A DNA stretch of 64,000 bases, taken from positions 2,044,198 through 2,108,197 of the forward strand of contig NZ_AP023355.1 of the NCBI RefSeq assembly GCF_016865425.1, in the 5' to 3' direction. The notes beneath the pieces were generated by a model, which was not told where the DNA came from, searched no databases, and saw only the letters and a list, made by a program, of their open reading frames with translations. Positions within the stretch are counted from its first letter, which is position 1, and every line of letters begins with the position of its first letter. Positions 23,023-31,757 of the stretch are shown in pieces. Position numbers and translations under genes: made by a program. Origin of the DNA: Actinocatenispora thailandica. GTDB taxonomy: Bacteria; Actinomycetota; Actinomycetes; Mycobacteriales; Micromonosporaceae.

Positions 23023-23283
23023 ATGGACACCACGACGATCTGGCCGAGCCTGACCGCGATGATCGTGGCCTGCATGGCGATCGTCGGCGGGTTCGTGGCC
23101 TGGCGAAACTGGCGAAGGACGGGAGACGGCGAGCGGAGAGCGTCGGGTCTGAGCGACTTCGGTGCACGGCCGTCGACGTTCTCGGGCGAGGTGGTTGCCA
23201 TGGTGCTGGCATCGGTGGGCGTCGTCGCTTTCCTCTGTGCGCTCTACGCTTTCGTGAAGTTCTTGAGCCGCCACGCCGGCTGA
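23023..23283 (+). CDS. Small membrane protein
   Basis: 86 residues from the ATG giving MDTTTIWPSL; in-frame ATGs upstream at 22987 are less likely. Two hydrophobic segments are seen (LTAMIVACMAIVGGFVAW at 9-26 and VVAMVLASVGVVAFLCAL at 55-72) with a basic cytoplasmic linker (RNWRRTGDGERRAS). No recognised family. It is the third gene of the small GntR cassette and of the same size class as its upstream neighbour. Codon use here is less extreme in GC than in flanking genes, by eye. Confidence 0.6.
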   Translation: MDTTTIWPSLTAMIVACMAIVGGFVAWRNWRRTGDGERRASGLSDFGARPSTFSGEVVAMVLASVGVVAFLCALYAFVKFLSRHAG

Positions 23284-23446
23284 CCAGCGGTGCCCTGGGG
23301 TGGGGCATCCGGCGTGCGGTCGATCGCGGCAGTCTGTCTGCGTGCATGCGCAGCGTGGTGCCGCCCGGTGCACGTTGCCGATGGGCCGGTGGACGGTGAT
23401 CGGGTGCGGGGTCACTCGTGGGGGTTGATCCGGGCAAGATGGGGCA

Positions 23447-24622
23447 ATGCAACTGGTTGAGCAGGCGCCGGCGGCGGCTCGGCGGGTCAGGACTCCGTTG
23501 CTCGTGGCGGCCGGGGTACTGGTGGTGGTCGTGGCGCTGGTGCTGGTGCCGTGGCTGGCCGCCGAGTCGGGGCGGCAGGCGGCGCCGCGGCGACCGTCCT
23601 TTCCCCGTACGGTCGGGGGCTGGTCGTCGACCGCCTCGTCGGTGCGGCGGGCGCCGCTGGGGGCGGCGATCGCGCTCGTCGGGTACGGCGACTCCGGGCA
23701 GCTCGCGATCGGCGCGGACGGCACCGACTACCGCAGCGTGCTCGGCGGGCACGTGTTCACCGGGCACACCGACGGGGAGGGTCTGCTCAGCCCGGACGGG
23801 CGCAGCGTCGCGGTGGGCGGCATCGACGACGTGCTGCGGCTGGTGCGGCTCGACGACGGCTCGGTCCGCTCGTACCGGATCCACCACGCTCGGCGGGTCC
23901 GCGCGCTGGCGTTCGCGCCGGACGGCCGGCGGATCGTCTGTGCGGTGACCGCGGTCGGATCCGGGCCGGACAGCGTGATCCTGCTCGATCCGAAGGCCGG
24001 TACCAGCCTGCTGCTGGTGACCGGCACCGCGCGCGCCGCCGCGTTCTCCCCGGACGGCGGCAGCATCGCGGTGCAGGTCGGCGGCGACGTGCAGGTGGCA
24101 CACAGCAGTGGAGTCCTGGCGGGGCGGCTGCCCGACGTCGGCGGCGTCCTCGCCGGGCCGCACGCCTGGTCACCGGACGGCCGCTGGCTCGCACTCACCG
24201 GTACCGGCGGCGCGTCGGTGCACTTCGCGTCGACCGACCCGGGCAGCGGCGACGCGCCGCCGGCCCCGCTGGCCGACCGGCACGCCCGGTTCGTCGGCTG
24301 GGCGGACGCGCAGACGTTGCTGGTCACCGACCGCGGTGCGCTGCTGCGGCAGCCGCTGGCGCACGCCGGTACCGCTCGGCGGATCGGTACCCTGCCGGCC
24401 GGTGCCGCGCTCGACGACGTCGCCATCACCCTGATCGACTCGCGGCATCTGACGATCGCCCGGGGCGCCGCCGACTACGGACCGCCGCCCGCCTGGTGGC
24501 TGCGTACCGTCATCGGCGCCGCCGCGCTGCTCGTGGCGGCACTGTCGATCGCCGGCGCGATCTGGTACATGCGGCGCCGCGCAGCCGGTGCCGGCGCCAG
24601 CACCGGCGCGCAGCCCGGGTAG
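23447..24622 (+). CDS. Membrane-anchored beta-propeller protein (WD40/TolB-like)
   Basis: 391 residues. One membrane helix at about 20-38 (LLVAAGVLVVVVALVLVPWL) and a second near the C-terminus at about 350-370 bracket an extracytoplasmic domain. That domain has repeated S-P-D-G-R motifs (LLSPDGRSVAVGG, AFAPDGRRIVCA, AFSPDGGSIAVQ, AWSPDGRWLALT) spaced as propeller blades. Such domains mediate protein binding; an enzymatic role is not evident. The tail after the second helix is basic (YMRRRAAG) and faces the cytoplasm. It appears monocistronic. A similar domain layout is seen in the sigma-factor partner at 61-62 kb, though with one helix only. Confidence 0.75.
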   Translation: MQLVEQAPAAARRVRTPLLVAAGVLVVVVALVLVPWLAAESGRQAAPRRPSFPRTVGGWSSTASSVRRAPLGAAIALVGYGDSGQLAIGADGTDYRSVLGGHVFTGHTDGEGLLSPDGRSVAVGGIDDVLRLVRLDDGSVRSYRIHHARRVRALAFAPDGRRIVCAVTAVGSGPDSVILLDPKAGTSLLLVTGTARAAAFSPDGGSIAVQVGGDVQVAHSSGVLAGRLPDVGGVLAGPHAWSPDGRWLALTGTGGASVHFASTDPGSGDAPPAPLADRHARFVGWADAQTLLVTDRGALLRQPLAHAGTARRIGTLPAGAALDDVAITLIDSRHLTIARGAADYGPPPAWWLRTVIGAAALLVAALSIAGAIWYMRRRAAGAGASTGAQPG

Positions 24623-25278
24623 CCGCGGCCGGGCCAGCCGGGCCAGTCGGGGTCACCCGGGGTCAGCCGGGGTCAGCCGGGGTCAGCCGGGGTCAGCCGG
24701 GGGGCAGCCGGGGGCGGTGCGGGCACCGGCGGCAGCTGCGGTCCACCTCCGCCGCTCGCATCGGGAGTAGCCGGCGGGCGGGCCGCGGGTCGTCCTCCCC
24801 GCGTCCCGCGACCCGCCCGACCCCACCCCCGAGGTGCGCGCCGGACACACCCCAGCCGCGCCCGGCGCGCTGTCCATACACGCCTCACCCCGGCGGTCGG
24901 CTGCGACCCGCGGTGCCCGAATCGCCGGCCGATGACGGCCGCGCGCTGCGGCGCTCACCGAGCGTGATGTTTGGGTCGGTTCCGCCCGGATCGGCGGCGC
25001 GTCGCTGGTCACCCAGCGCATCTGGTACTAAGCTGCCGTCTCCAACGCCCGGCGCGGCCCGGGTCCGGACGACTCGGTGCAGAGCCGCCCCGACGCGCCC
25101 CGCCGCCGCGCGATTCACGCCGACGCCCATCGAAGCGGCCCCGCCGATGCGATCGCCGGCCGTACCGGATCGACCGGTGCGGCCCACCGACCGACCGCGC
25201 ACGGCCCGACACGCCCCGATGAGCGCCAGCCCGCCGCGCCGTCCCCACGCGTGGCGGTCACCTCGGGAGGGTCTGCCG
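24623..25278. other. 656-base stretch without a supported gene
   Basis: It starts with a 10-bp tandem repeat and continues as GC-rich sequence with open frames on several strands. Their translations are Arg/Pro/Ala-rich and show no domain, credible ribosome site or codon periodicity that I trust. The last 15 bases carry the ribosome site of the next small gene. Confidence 0.6.
24641..24710. repeat. 10-bp tandem repeat
   Basis: Four exact copies of GGTCAGCCGG at 24661-24700 are flanked by degenerate units (GGCCAGTCGG, GGTCACCCGG and GGGGCAGCCG). It starts 18 bases after the stop of the propeller gene. Confidence 0.9.
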
Positions 25279-25476
25279 ATGCGGCTCGTGATCGTGCTTC
25301 TGGTGACGCTGCTGTGCGTCGACATCGCGGCGACGGTCGTGCTGTACGGCGCGTGGCGCACCGAGCGGCGGCTGCGCCGCTACGCCGACGCCACCGCCCG
25401 GCGCTACGCCCGCGCCACGCCCACGACGCGCCGCCGTGGCGGCGACGAGATCAGCATCCGCACCCTGTACCGCTGA
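25279..25476 (+). CDS. Small single-pass membrane protein
   Basis: 65 residues. GGGAGGG seven bases before the ATG gives a strong start. One N-terminal membrane helix (LVIVLLVTLLCVDIAATVVL) is followed by a basic cytoplasmic tail (RTERRLRRYADATARRYARA) with no known domain. It is separated by over 600 bases from its upstream neighbour and converges on the LacI gene of the xylobiose locus. Function unknown; the size and charge pattern resemble small actinobacterial membrane peptides that bind larger complexes, but this is only a shape argument. Confidence 0.65.
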   Translation: MRLVIVLLVTLLCVDIAATVVLYGAWRTERRLRRYADATARRYARATPTTRRRGGDEISIRTLYR

Positions 25477-25625
25477 CGCTGACCGCCGTTCCAGCCGGAC
25501 GGACGCCAGCTCCCGGGCCGCCGGGCCGGCCCCGCTCCGGTCCCGGCACCCGCCCCGCCCCGGCCCGCCCCGGCCCGGCCCGGCTCCGGTCCCGGCACCG
25601 GCACCGGTTCGGCGCCGGCACCGGG

Positions 25626-26639
25626 TCAGCCGGCTGGTCCGGCGGTGCTCTCCCGCCGGACCAGCTCGGTGGCCAGCTCGACCCGCCGGCTGTCCGGCGC
25701 CCGACCCGCGGCCAGCTGCAACACGGTACGGGCCGCGACCCGGCCCATGTCGGCCAGCGGCTGGCGCACCGTGGTCAGCGGCGGGCTCGCCCAGCGGGCC
25801 TCCGGCAGGTCGTCGAAGCCGACCACGCTGACATCGTCCGGTACCCGTCGGCCGCGACGCCGCACCGCCTCGTACACCCCGAACGCCATCTGGTCGCTCG
25901 CGGCGAAGATCGCGGTCGGCGGGTCGGGCAGGTCCAGCAGCGTGTCGGCGCCGCGGAAGCCGGACTCGTGGTAGAAGTCGCCGGGCGCGATCAGCGCGTC
26001 GTCGACGGCGATGCCGGCCGACTCCAGCCCGGCCCGGTACCCGTCCAGGCGGGCCCGGCTGCACAGCAGTCGCGGCGGACCGGCGATCAGCCCGATCCGC
26101 CGGTGGCCGAGCGAGAGCAGGTGTTCGGTGGCGGTCAGCCCGCCGGCCCAGTTCGTAGCGCCGACCGTCGGGACCTCCAGCGCCGGCGTGCCGGCCGGGT
26201 CGACCGCGACCGCCGGCGCGTCCAGCCGGTGCAGCTCGGCCCGCAGCGTCGGCTCCAGGTCGGAGGTGACGAGGATGACCCCGTCGGTGGACCGGTCCCG
26301 CACGCTCTCCAGCCACTGCCGGGTCGGGCCGGTGCGCCGGTGCAGCGCCGACACCACGGTCCCGGTACCGGCGGCGTGCCCGACCTCCTCGACGCCGCGC
26401 AGGATCTCCACCGCCCAGGGGCTGTCCAGGTCGTTGAACACCAGGTCGATCAGCCCCGCCGTGGGCCGGGACCGCGACTGCCGCCGCCGGTACCCGCGCT
26501 GGTGCAGGAGCTGCTCGACCCGTTCACGGGTGTCCGGCGCGACGTCCGAGCGGCCGTTGAGGACCCGGGACACCGTGGGTACGGACACGCCCGCCTCGCG
26601 CGCGATCGCCGTGATGGTGACGCGGGAGTCGTCGGCCAC
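25626..26639 (-). CDS. bxlR: LacI-family regulator of the xylobiose locus (BxlR-like)
   Basis: 337 residues from a GTG with AAGGAGG four bases upstream. The helix-turn-helix is VTITAIAREAGVSVPTVSRV at residues 7-26, followed by VLNGRSDVAPDTRERV and a sugar-binding effector domain (VFNDLDSPWAVEILRG, GLIAGPP, AIFAASDQMAFGVYEAVRRR, VVGFDDLPEARWASPPLTTV). It lies 109 bases downstream of the GH3 gene on the same strand. Streptomyces bxl loci combine a LacI regulator, binding protein, two permeases and a GH3 beta-xylosidase, with operators of the CGAA-N-TTCG type. The two CCGAAAGTTTCGG sites at 29.2-29.3 kb fit that. The symbol rests on this organisation. Confidence 0.9.
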   Translation of the reverse strand: MADDSRVTITAIAREAGVSVPTVSRVLNGRSDVAPDTRERVEQLLHQRGYRRRQSRSRPTAGLIDLVFNDLDSPWAVEILRGVEEVGHAAGTGTVVSALHRRTGPTRQWLESVRDRSTDGVILVTSDLEPTLRAELHRLDAPAVAVDPAGTPALEVPTVGATNWAGGLTATEHLLSLGHRRIGLIAGPPRLLCSRARLDGYRAGLESAGIAVDDALIAPGDFYHESGFRGADTLLDLPDPPTAIFAASDQMAFGVYEAVRRRGRRVPDDVSVVGFDDLPEARWASPPLTTVRQPLADMGRVAARTVLQLAAGRAPDSRRVELATELVRRESTAGPAG

Positions 26640-26748
26640 GCTGCCTCCTTCGCAGACGGATGTGCTGCCCTCGCGGCCGGCTGCCGTCGCGTCGCCGGGG
26701 CGGGGCGTGACGCCGAGCTGTGGCGCGGGGGTGTGCTGCTGTCGCAGG

Positions 26749-29148
26749 TTACGGTGCGCCCTCGACCCGGGCGAGCACCGCGCCGGGCAGCCGGTCGTCG
26801 AGCCGGCGGCGCGGGCCGGTGAGCCGCAGCGCCACGGTGTGCCGGTGGTCGGCGCTGGAGGCCGACAGCCGCAGCTCCAGCTCGCCCGGTTCGACCAGCC
26901 GGTACAGGTCCCGGCCGGGGTACGCGGCGGCCTCGGCCGGCACGGTGAACTCGGCCCGTGCAGTGCCGCCGGGGGCGAGTGGCACCCGTACCGAGCCGAC
27001 CAGCCGGACCACCGGGCGGGTCACCTCGGCGACCGGATCGTGCAGGTAGAGCTGGACCACCTCGGTGCCGGCGCGGTCGCCGACGTTGCGCACCAGTACC
27101 GACAGCCGCACCGCGCCGTCGGTTGCGACGCGCACCGGCTCGGTGCCGGGCGCGCGCCCGTCGACGAGCACGTCCGACCAGCGGAACCGGGTGTAGGACA
27201 GGCCGTGCCCGAACGGGTAGCGCGGTGTCGGGTCGATGCTGGACACCTCGGTGCGGTGGCCCAGCGGCGGCGCCAGGTAGGTGGTCGGCTGCCCGCCCGG
27301 CAGGTGCGGCACCGACACGGGGGTGCGCCCGGACGGGCAGACCCGGCCGGACAGCACCCCGGCGATCGCCGGCCCGCCCTCCGCCCCGGGGAAGAACGCC
27401 TGGACCCGGGCGGCGAGCCGGTCGTCCAGCTCGCCCAGCGCGTACGGGCGGCCGGCGAGCAGCAACGCCACCACCGGCGTACCGGTCGCGACCAGGGCGG
27501 CGAGGAGCTCCTGCTGGATGCCCGGCAGCCGCAGCTCGGCCACGTCGCACCCTTCCCCGGAGGTACCGCGGCCGAACAGCCCGGCCCGGTCGCCGAGCAC
27601 CGCGACGCACACGTCGGCGTCGGCCGCGAGGGCCGCGGCGGCGCCGAGGCCGGTGTCGTCGCCGGTGTCGACGCCGCAGCCGTGGGCGTACCCGATCGTG
27701 GCGTCCGGCAGCTCGGCCCGCAGCGCGCCGAGCACCGGTTCGACCGGGATGCCGAGCGGCAGCCCGGGATGGCGGACCCCGACGTGGTTCGGGAACGAGT
27801 AGCAGCCGAGCATCGCCCGCGGATCGTCCGCGTTCGGCCCCACCACGGCGATCCGCCCCGCGGGCGGCAGTGGCAGCGCGCCGCCCGCGTTGCGCAGCAG
27901 CACCACGGACTCCTCGGCGAGCCGGCGCGCCAACTGCCGGTCCGCCGCGCCGTCGAGGTCGATCCGGGCGCTCGCGCTGCCCGCGCCGTCGGCGGCACGG
28001 TCGCGGTCCAGCGCCGGGGGAGTGGGCCGCCAGTCCGGGTCGAGCAGGCCGAGCGTGCACTTCTGGGTCAGCACCCGCCGGGCGGCCCGATCGATCAGAT
28101 GCTCGGGTACCCGGCCGGCGGCGAGCGCGTCGCGCAGCGGGGCGCCGTAGCAGCGGACCGTCGGCAGCTCGATGTCGACGCCGGCGGCGAGGGCGAGTGC
28201 GGCCGCCTCCGCCGGGTCGGCGGCGACGCCGTGCAGCGTCTGCAGGAACGACACGCCGAAGTAGTCGGCGACGACGGTGCCGGTGAACCCCCAGCGGTCC
28301 CGCAGCAGGTCGGTGAGCAGCGCCGGGTCGGCGGCCACCGGCATCCCGTCGAGTTCGGTGTACGAGTGCATCACCGACCCGGCGCCGGCGAGCCGCACCG
28401 CCGCCTCGAACGGCGGCAGGATCACGTCGGCCAGCTCCCGTGGCCCGATCGGCACCGGTGCGAGGTTGCGGCCGGCGCGGGAGGCGGAGTAGCCGGCGAA
28501 GTGCTTGAGGGTGGCGATCACGCCGGCCGACTGCAGCCCGCGCACGTAGCCGGTACCGATCGCGGTGACCAGGTGCGGGTCCTCGCCGATGGTCTCCTCG
28601 GTACGGCCCCAACGCGGGTCCCGGACCACGTCGAGCACCGGCGCGAGGCCCTGGTGCACGCCGACCGAGCGCATCGCGGTACCGATCCGGGCGGCGACCT
28701 GCTCGACCAGCTCGGCGTCGAAGCTGGCGCCCCAGGCCAGCGGCGTCGGGTAGACGGTGGCACCCCAGGTGGTGAACCCGGACAGGCACTCCTCGTGTGC
28801 GATCGCCGGGATGCCGAACCGGCCGGCGGCGACGATCTCGGCCTGCGCGGCGGCGAGCGCGGCCGCACCGCGGTCCGGCTCGACCGGCGCGGTACCGAGC
28901 GGGCGGGTCAGGTGGCCCAGGCCGTCGACGATCAGTGCCGGCCAGTCGACCGGCTCGTCGGCGAGGTCGTGCTGGTAGGGCGCGACGCCGCCGCCGTTCG
29001 CGTCGGCGCCGACCCAGATCCCGTACAGCTGGGCGATCTTCTCGGCCGGGGTGAGCCGGGCGAGCAGGTCCGCGACCCGCTCGTCGGCCGGCCGGGACAC
29101 GTCGCGCCAGATCTCCGGCGGGGTGGCGTCCCTGTCGCAGGTGGTCAT
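26749..29148 (-). CDS. bxlA: GH3 beta-xylosidase / beta-glucosidase
   Basis: 799 residues, full GH3 length, with no signal peptide, hence cytoplasmic. GGAAGGAG precedes the ATG. The N-terminal TIM barrel carries GIPAIAHEECLSGF, RDPRWGRTEETIGEDP and LKHFAGYSASRAGRN. The catalytic nucleophile is the Asp of VVADYFGVSFLQ, where SDW is more usual. The GH3 C-domain (VVLLRNAGGALPLPP, VVGPNADD) and a fibronectin-III-like end (TEVVQLYLHDPVAEVTRPV) follow. It hydrolyses imported xylobiose or related beta-linked disaccharides to monomers. Divergent from the binding-protein gene with two operators between, and followed by the LacI gene. Beta-xylosidase is preferred over beta-glucosidase because of the bxl-type gene order and operator. 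Confidence 0.92.
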   Translation of the reverse strand: MTTCDRDATPPEIWRDVSRPADERVADLLARLTPAEKIAQLYGIWVGADANGGGVAPYQHDLADEPVDWPALIVDGLGHLTRPLGTAPVEPDRGAAALAAAQAEIVAAGRFGIPAIAHEECLSGFTTWGATVYPTPLAWGASFDAELVEQVAARIGTAMRSVGVHQGLAPVLDVVRDPRWGRTEETIGEDPHLVTAIGTGYVRGLQSAGVIATLKHFAGYSASRAGRNLAPVPIGPRELADVILPPFEAAVRLAGAGSVMHSYTELDGMPVAADPALLTDLLRDRWGFTGTVVADYFGVSFLQTLHGVAADPAEAAALALAAGVDIELPTVRCYGAPLRDALAAGRVPEHLIDRAARRVLTQKCTLGLLDPDWRPTPPALDRDRAADGAGSASARIDLDGAADRQLARRLAEESVVLLRNAGGALPLPPAGRIAVVGPNADDPRAMLGCYSFPNHVGVRHPGLPLGIPVEPVLGALRAELPDATIGYAHGCGVDTGDDTGLGAAAALAADADVCVAVLGDRAGLFGRGTSGEGCDVAELRLPGIQQELLAALVATGTPVVALLLAGRPYALGELDDRLAARVQAFFPGAEGGPAIAGVLSGRVCPSGRTPVSVPHLPGGQPTTYLAPPLGHRTEVSSIDPTPRYPFGHGLSYTRFRWSDVLVDGRAPGTEPVRVATDGAVRLSVLVRNVGDRAGTEVVQLYLHDPVAEVTRPVVRLVGSVRVPLAPGGTARAEFTVPAEAAAYPGRDLYRLVEPGELELRLSASSADHRHTVALRLTGPRRRLDDRLPGAVLARVEGAP

Positions 29149-29180
29149 CCGACTCCTTCCCGGCCGCGGCCACCCGGAGA

Positions 29181-29193
29181 CCGAAAGTTTCGG
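29181..29193. promoter_or_regulatory. Operator CCGAAAGTTTCGG, GH3-proximal copy
   Basis: A perfect 13-base palindrome 33 bases before the GH3 start. It is identical to the copy at 29290-29302 and matches the CGAA-N-TTCG class known for actinomycete xylan and xylobiose regulators. Confidence 0.8.
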
Positions 29194-29251
29194 TTCATGA
29201 TCCAGGCCAACCAGTCACAACATACCGACAGAGCCGGACGATGGGGAGGTC

Positions 29252-29280
29252 TTGACCGGAAGCGCGCCGCGTCGTAGCTT
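29252..29280 (+). promoter_or_regulatory. Predicted promoter of the xylobiose importer operon
   Basis: TTGACC at 29252-29257 and TAGCTT at 29275-29280 with a 17-base spacer make a reasonable vegetative-type promoter. The second operator starts 10 bases after the -10 box, so a bound LacI protein would block initiation. Confidence 0.55.
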
Positions 29281-29289
29281 ACGAGCGAT

Positions 29290-29302
29290 CCGAAAGTTTC
29301 GG
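29290..29302. promoter_or_regulatory. Operator CCGAAAGTTTCGG, importer-proximal copy
   Basis: Second perfect copy of the 13-base palindrome, about +10 relative to the predicted importer promoter and 67 bases before the binding-protein start. A half-site-like CTTTTCGG follows at 29306-29313. Confidence 0.8.
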
Positions 29303-29369
29303 CGACTTTTCGGATGTTCGTCACGCCTGCTGGGATGGTGGGCGGCCCGACTGTGCGGGAGGGCGAGAC

Positions 29370-30670
29370 ATGACCATGCGGATGACCCGACGATCGGTAC
29401 TCGGACTGGCCGGCGCTGCCGCCGGGCTCACCGTCGCCGGCTGCGGCACGTCCGGACCCGCCGGCGGTGACAGCGGCGCGATCCGGCTGTGGGTGCTGCA
29501 GAGCGACACCGAGAACCCGGTGCTCAAGAAGCGGATCGACGCGTTCAACAAGAACTCGTCGGTCAAGGTCGAGATGACCACCTACGTCAACGACCCCTAC
29601 AAGCAGAAGCTCCAGGTGGCGATGGGCTCGCCGAACGCGCCGGACATCTTCTTCAACTGGGGCGGCGGCAATCTCGCCCAGTTCGTCGACGCCGGCCAGG
29701 TGCAGCCGCTGGACTCCGCGCTCGCCGACCACCCCGCCGTCGCGAAGGCGTTCCTGCCCAGTGTCCTCGCCGGCGCCACCATCACCGGCAAGCAGTACGG
29801 GCTGCCGATGTCCGGCATGCAGCCGGAAGTGTTGTTCTACAACAAGAAGGTGTTCGACGCGGCCGGCGCGAAGCCACCGGCCAGCTATCCGGACCTGCTC
29901 AGGTTGGTGGACACCTTCAAGCGCAAGGGATCACCCCGATCGCGCTCGCCGGTGCGCAGGGCTGGACCGAGCTGATCTACCTGATGTACTTCACCGACCG
30001 GATCGGCGGCCCCGCCGTGGTGGACGCGCTGGTGGCGAAGAAGCCGGGCGCCTGGCGGCATCCGGCGATCCGCGCCGCCGCCGAGCACTGCGTGCAACTG
30101 GTCGAGCGTGGCGCCTTCGGTACCAGCTATCCGTCCGTCAGCTCGGACAACCAGGCCGCGTCGAAGCTGCTCGCGACCGGCAAGTGCGCGATGCACGTGA
30201 TGGGTTCCTGGGAGTACCAGACGCAGGTGGCGTCCAGCCCGAAGTTCGTGTCCGGGCACCAGCTCGGCTGGGTGCCGTTCCCGTCCGTACCCGGTGGCAA
30301 GGGCGACGCGAAGAACGTGGTCGGCGTGCCCACCAACTACTTCTCCGTGGTGAAGGGCGGCAAGCACGTCCGGCAGGCGACGGCGTTCCTGCTCGACACG
30401 CTCGCCAGCGACGAGTACGTCGGCGGCATGATCGGCATCGGGGAGATCCCACCGGTGAACGGGATCAAGCCGAAGCTCGCCGCGAGCAAGGCCGCCGACT
30501 TCGCCACCTTCTGCTACGACCTGGTGTCCGCCGCGCCGCACTTCCAGCTCGCCTGGGACCAGGCGCTGTCGCCGTCGGTGGGTACCGCGGTCAACACCAA
30601 CGTGCAGAAGCTGTTCGTCAAGCAACTCGACCCGGCCGGCTTCGTCAAGGCGATGGACGCCGCCGCATGA
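29370..30670 (+). pseudogene. bxlE: Sugar ABC transporter substrate-binding lipoprotein (BxlE-like), frameshifted by one base
   Basis: The reading frame from ATG 29370 has a twin-arginine/lipoprotein signal (MTRRSVLGLAGAAAG then LTVAGC) and a CUT1 binding-protein N-lobe (DIFFNWGGGNLAQFVDAGQV, YGLPMSGMQPEVLFYNKKVF). It breaks after DTFKRKG at the GGG of 29927-29929. The adjacent frame continues ITPIALAGAQGWTELIYLMY and runs to the family end at 30670. Adding one G gives 433 residues, normal for this family. The protein captures xylobiose-like sugars outside the cell for the two downstream permeases. Likely intact in the organism. Its stop overlaps the first of two tandem mini-ORFs. Confidence 0.9.
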
Positions 30671-30742
30671 ACACCGCCGACGTGATCTGTCCCGCGGAGG
30701 CGGCATGAACACCGCCGACGTGATCTGTCCCGCGGAGGCGGC
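30667..30742 (+). repeat. 38-bp tandem duplication creating two coupled 13-codon mini-ORFs
   Basis: Units 30667-30704 and 30705-30742 are identical, and the first 12 bases recur at the start of the next gene. Each unit starts ATGAACACCGCC and ends with a GGAGG ribosome site, so each carries a start codon plus the ribosome site for the next. Each start opens a 13-residue frame, MNTADVICPAEAA, ending in a TGA that overlaps the next ATG. The chain runs binding-protein stop, mini-ORF 1, mini-ORF 2, permease, all by ATGA overlaps. Because 38 is not a multiple of three, the copies cannot be an in-frame extension of the permease. Confidence 0.85.
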
Positions 30743-31708
30743 ATGAACACCGCCACCGCGAGCCTCCCACGCGGCCGGGACGGTTCCCGGCGCCGGGGCC
30801 GGCCGCCGGGCGGCGGCACGGGTTCCGCGGCGTACCGGCAGCGGCCCGGGCTCGGCTGGCTGGTGCCGGCCGGGGTGCTGTTCGTGGTGTTCGCGCTGCT
30901 GCCGATCGTGGTGGTGGCCTACCTGAGCCTGACCGAGTGGAACGGGCTGGGCGCACCGCACTGGGCCGGCCTGGCGAACTGGCGATCGCTGCTGCACGAC
31001 ACCGAGGTACCGCACGGCATCCGCATCACGGTGCTCCTCACCGCGGTGTCCTGGCTGGTACAGACGCCGCTGGCGCTGCTGCTCGGGGTCTGGTCGGCCG
31101 GCCCGCAGCGGCACCGGGCGGTGCTGTCGGCGGTGTTCTTCCTGCCGCTGCTGCTGTCGCTCGCGGCGATCGCGCTGAGCTGGCAGGCGCTGCTGGACCC
31201 GAACTTCGGCGTGCCGGCGGCGCTCGCGAACGCGCTGCACGTCCCGGCACCGAACCTGCTCGGTGACCCGCACCGGGCGCTGTACGTGGTGGTCGCGGTG
31301 CTGGCCTGGCAGTGGGTGCCGTTCCACACCCTGATCTACCAGGGCGCCGCCCGCCAGATCCCGACCCAGCTGTACGAGGCCGCCGCGCTGGACGGCGCCA
31401 CCCGGGTTCGCCGGTTCGTCTCCGTGACGCTGCCGCAGCTGCGCCACACGATCGTCGCCTCGTCGGTGTTGATGATCGTCGGCTCGTTGACCTACTTCGA
31501 GACGATCCTGCTGCTGACCGGTGGCGGGCCGGGCGACGCGACCGAGGTGCTGCCGCTGCACATGTACCGCACCGGGTTCGTCGGGTTCGACATGGGCTAC
31601 GCGAGCGCGCTGGCGTTGCTGCTGGTGGTCGTCGGCGCCGCGCTGTCCGTGCTGATCGTGCGGGCCAGCGGGTTCGCCCGGATGGACAGCGACCGGGAGG
31701 GGCTGTGA
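30743..31708 (+). CDS. bxlF: Sugar ABC transporter permease, MalF type (BxlF-like)
   Basis: 321 residues starting at the third ATGAACACC copy, with GGAGG upstream. The first 35 residues are Arg/Gly-rich and cytoplasmic. Six membrane segments follow, beginning LGWLVPAGVLFVVFALLPIV. The EAA loop (YEAAALDGATRVRRFVSVTL) contacts the ATPase, and GGPGDATEVLPLHMYRTGF is the usual MalF-type end. With the downstream permease it forms the transmembrane pore of a CUT1 importer for xylobiose-like sugars. No ATPase gene is present, so a shared MsiK-type ATPase elsewhere in the genome must be assumed, as is usual in actinomycetes. Confidence 0.93.
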   Translation: MNTATASLPRGRDGSRRRGRPPGGGTGSAAYRQRPGLGWLVPAGVLFVVFALLPIVVVAYLSLTEWNGLGAPHWAGLANWRSLLHDTEVPHGIRITVLLTAVSWLVQTPLALLLGVWSAGPQRHRAVLSAVFFLPLLLSLAAIALSWQALLDPNFGVPAALANALHVPAPNLLGDPHRALYVVVAVLAWQWVPFHTLIYQGAARQIPTQLYEAAALDGATRVRRFVSVTLPQLRHTIVASSVLMIVGSLTYFETILLLTGGGPGDATEVLPLHMYRTGFVGFDMGYASALALLLVVVGAALSVLIVRASGFARMDSDREGL

Positions 31709-31757
31709 GCCCCGGCGGTGCGCGTCCGGCCGGCGCCACCCGAACGGGTGGGCGGCC

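Noticed and set aside
24641-24710. CRISPR array or ParB-site cluster
   Set aside because: The 10-bp units are contiguous without spacers and do not resemble the parS palindrome.
24683-25021. Hypothetical protein on the minus strand in the gene-free region
   Set aside because: Low-complexity Arg/Ala/Gly translation, no ribosome site, and part of it reads through the 10-bp repeat.
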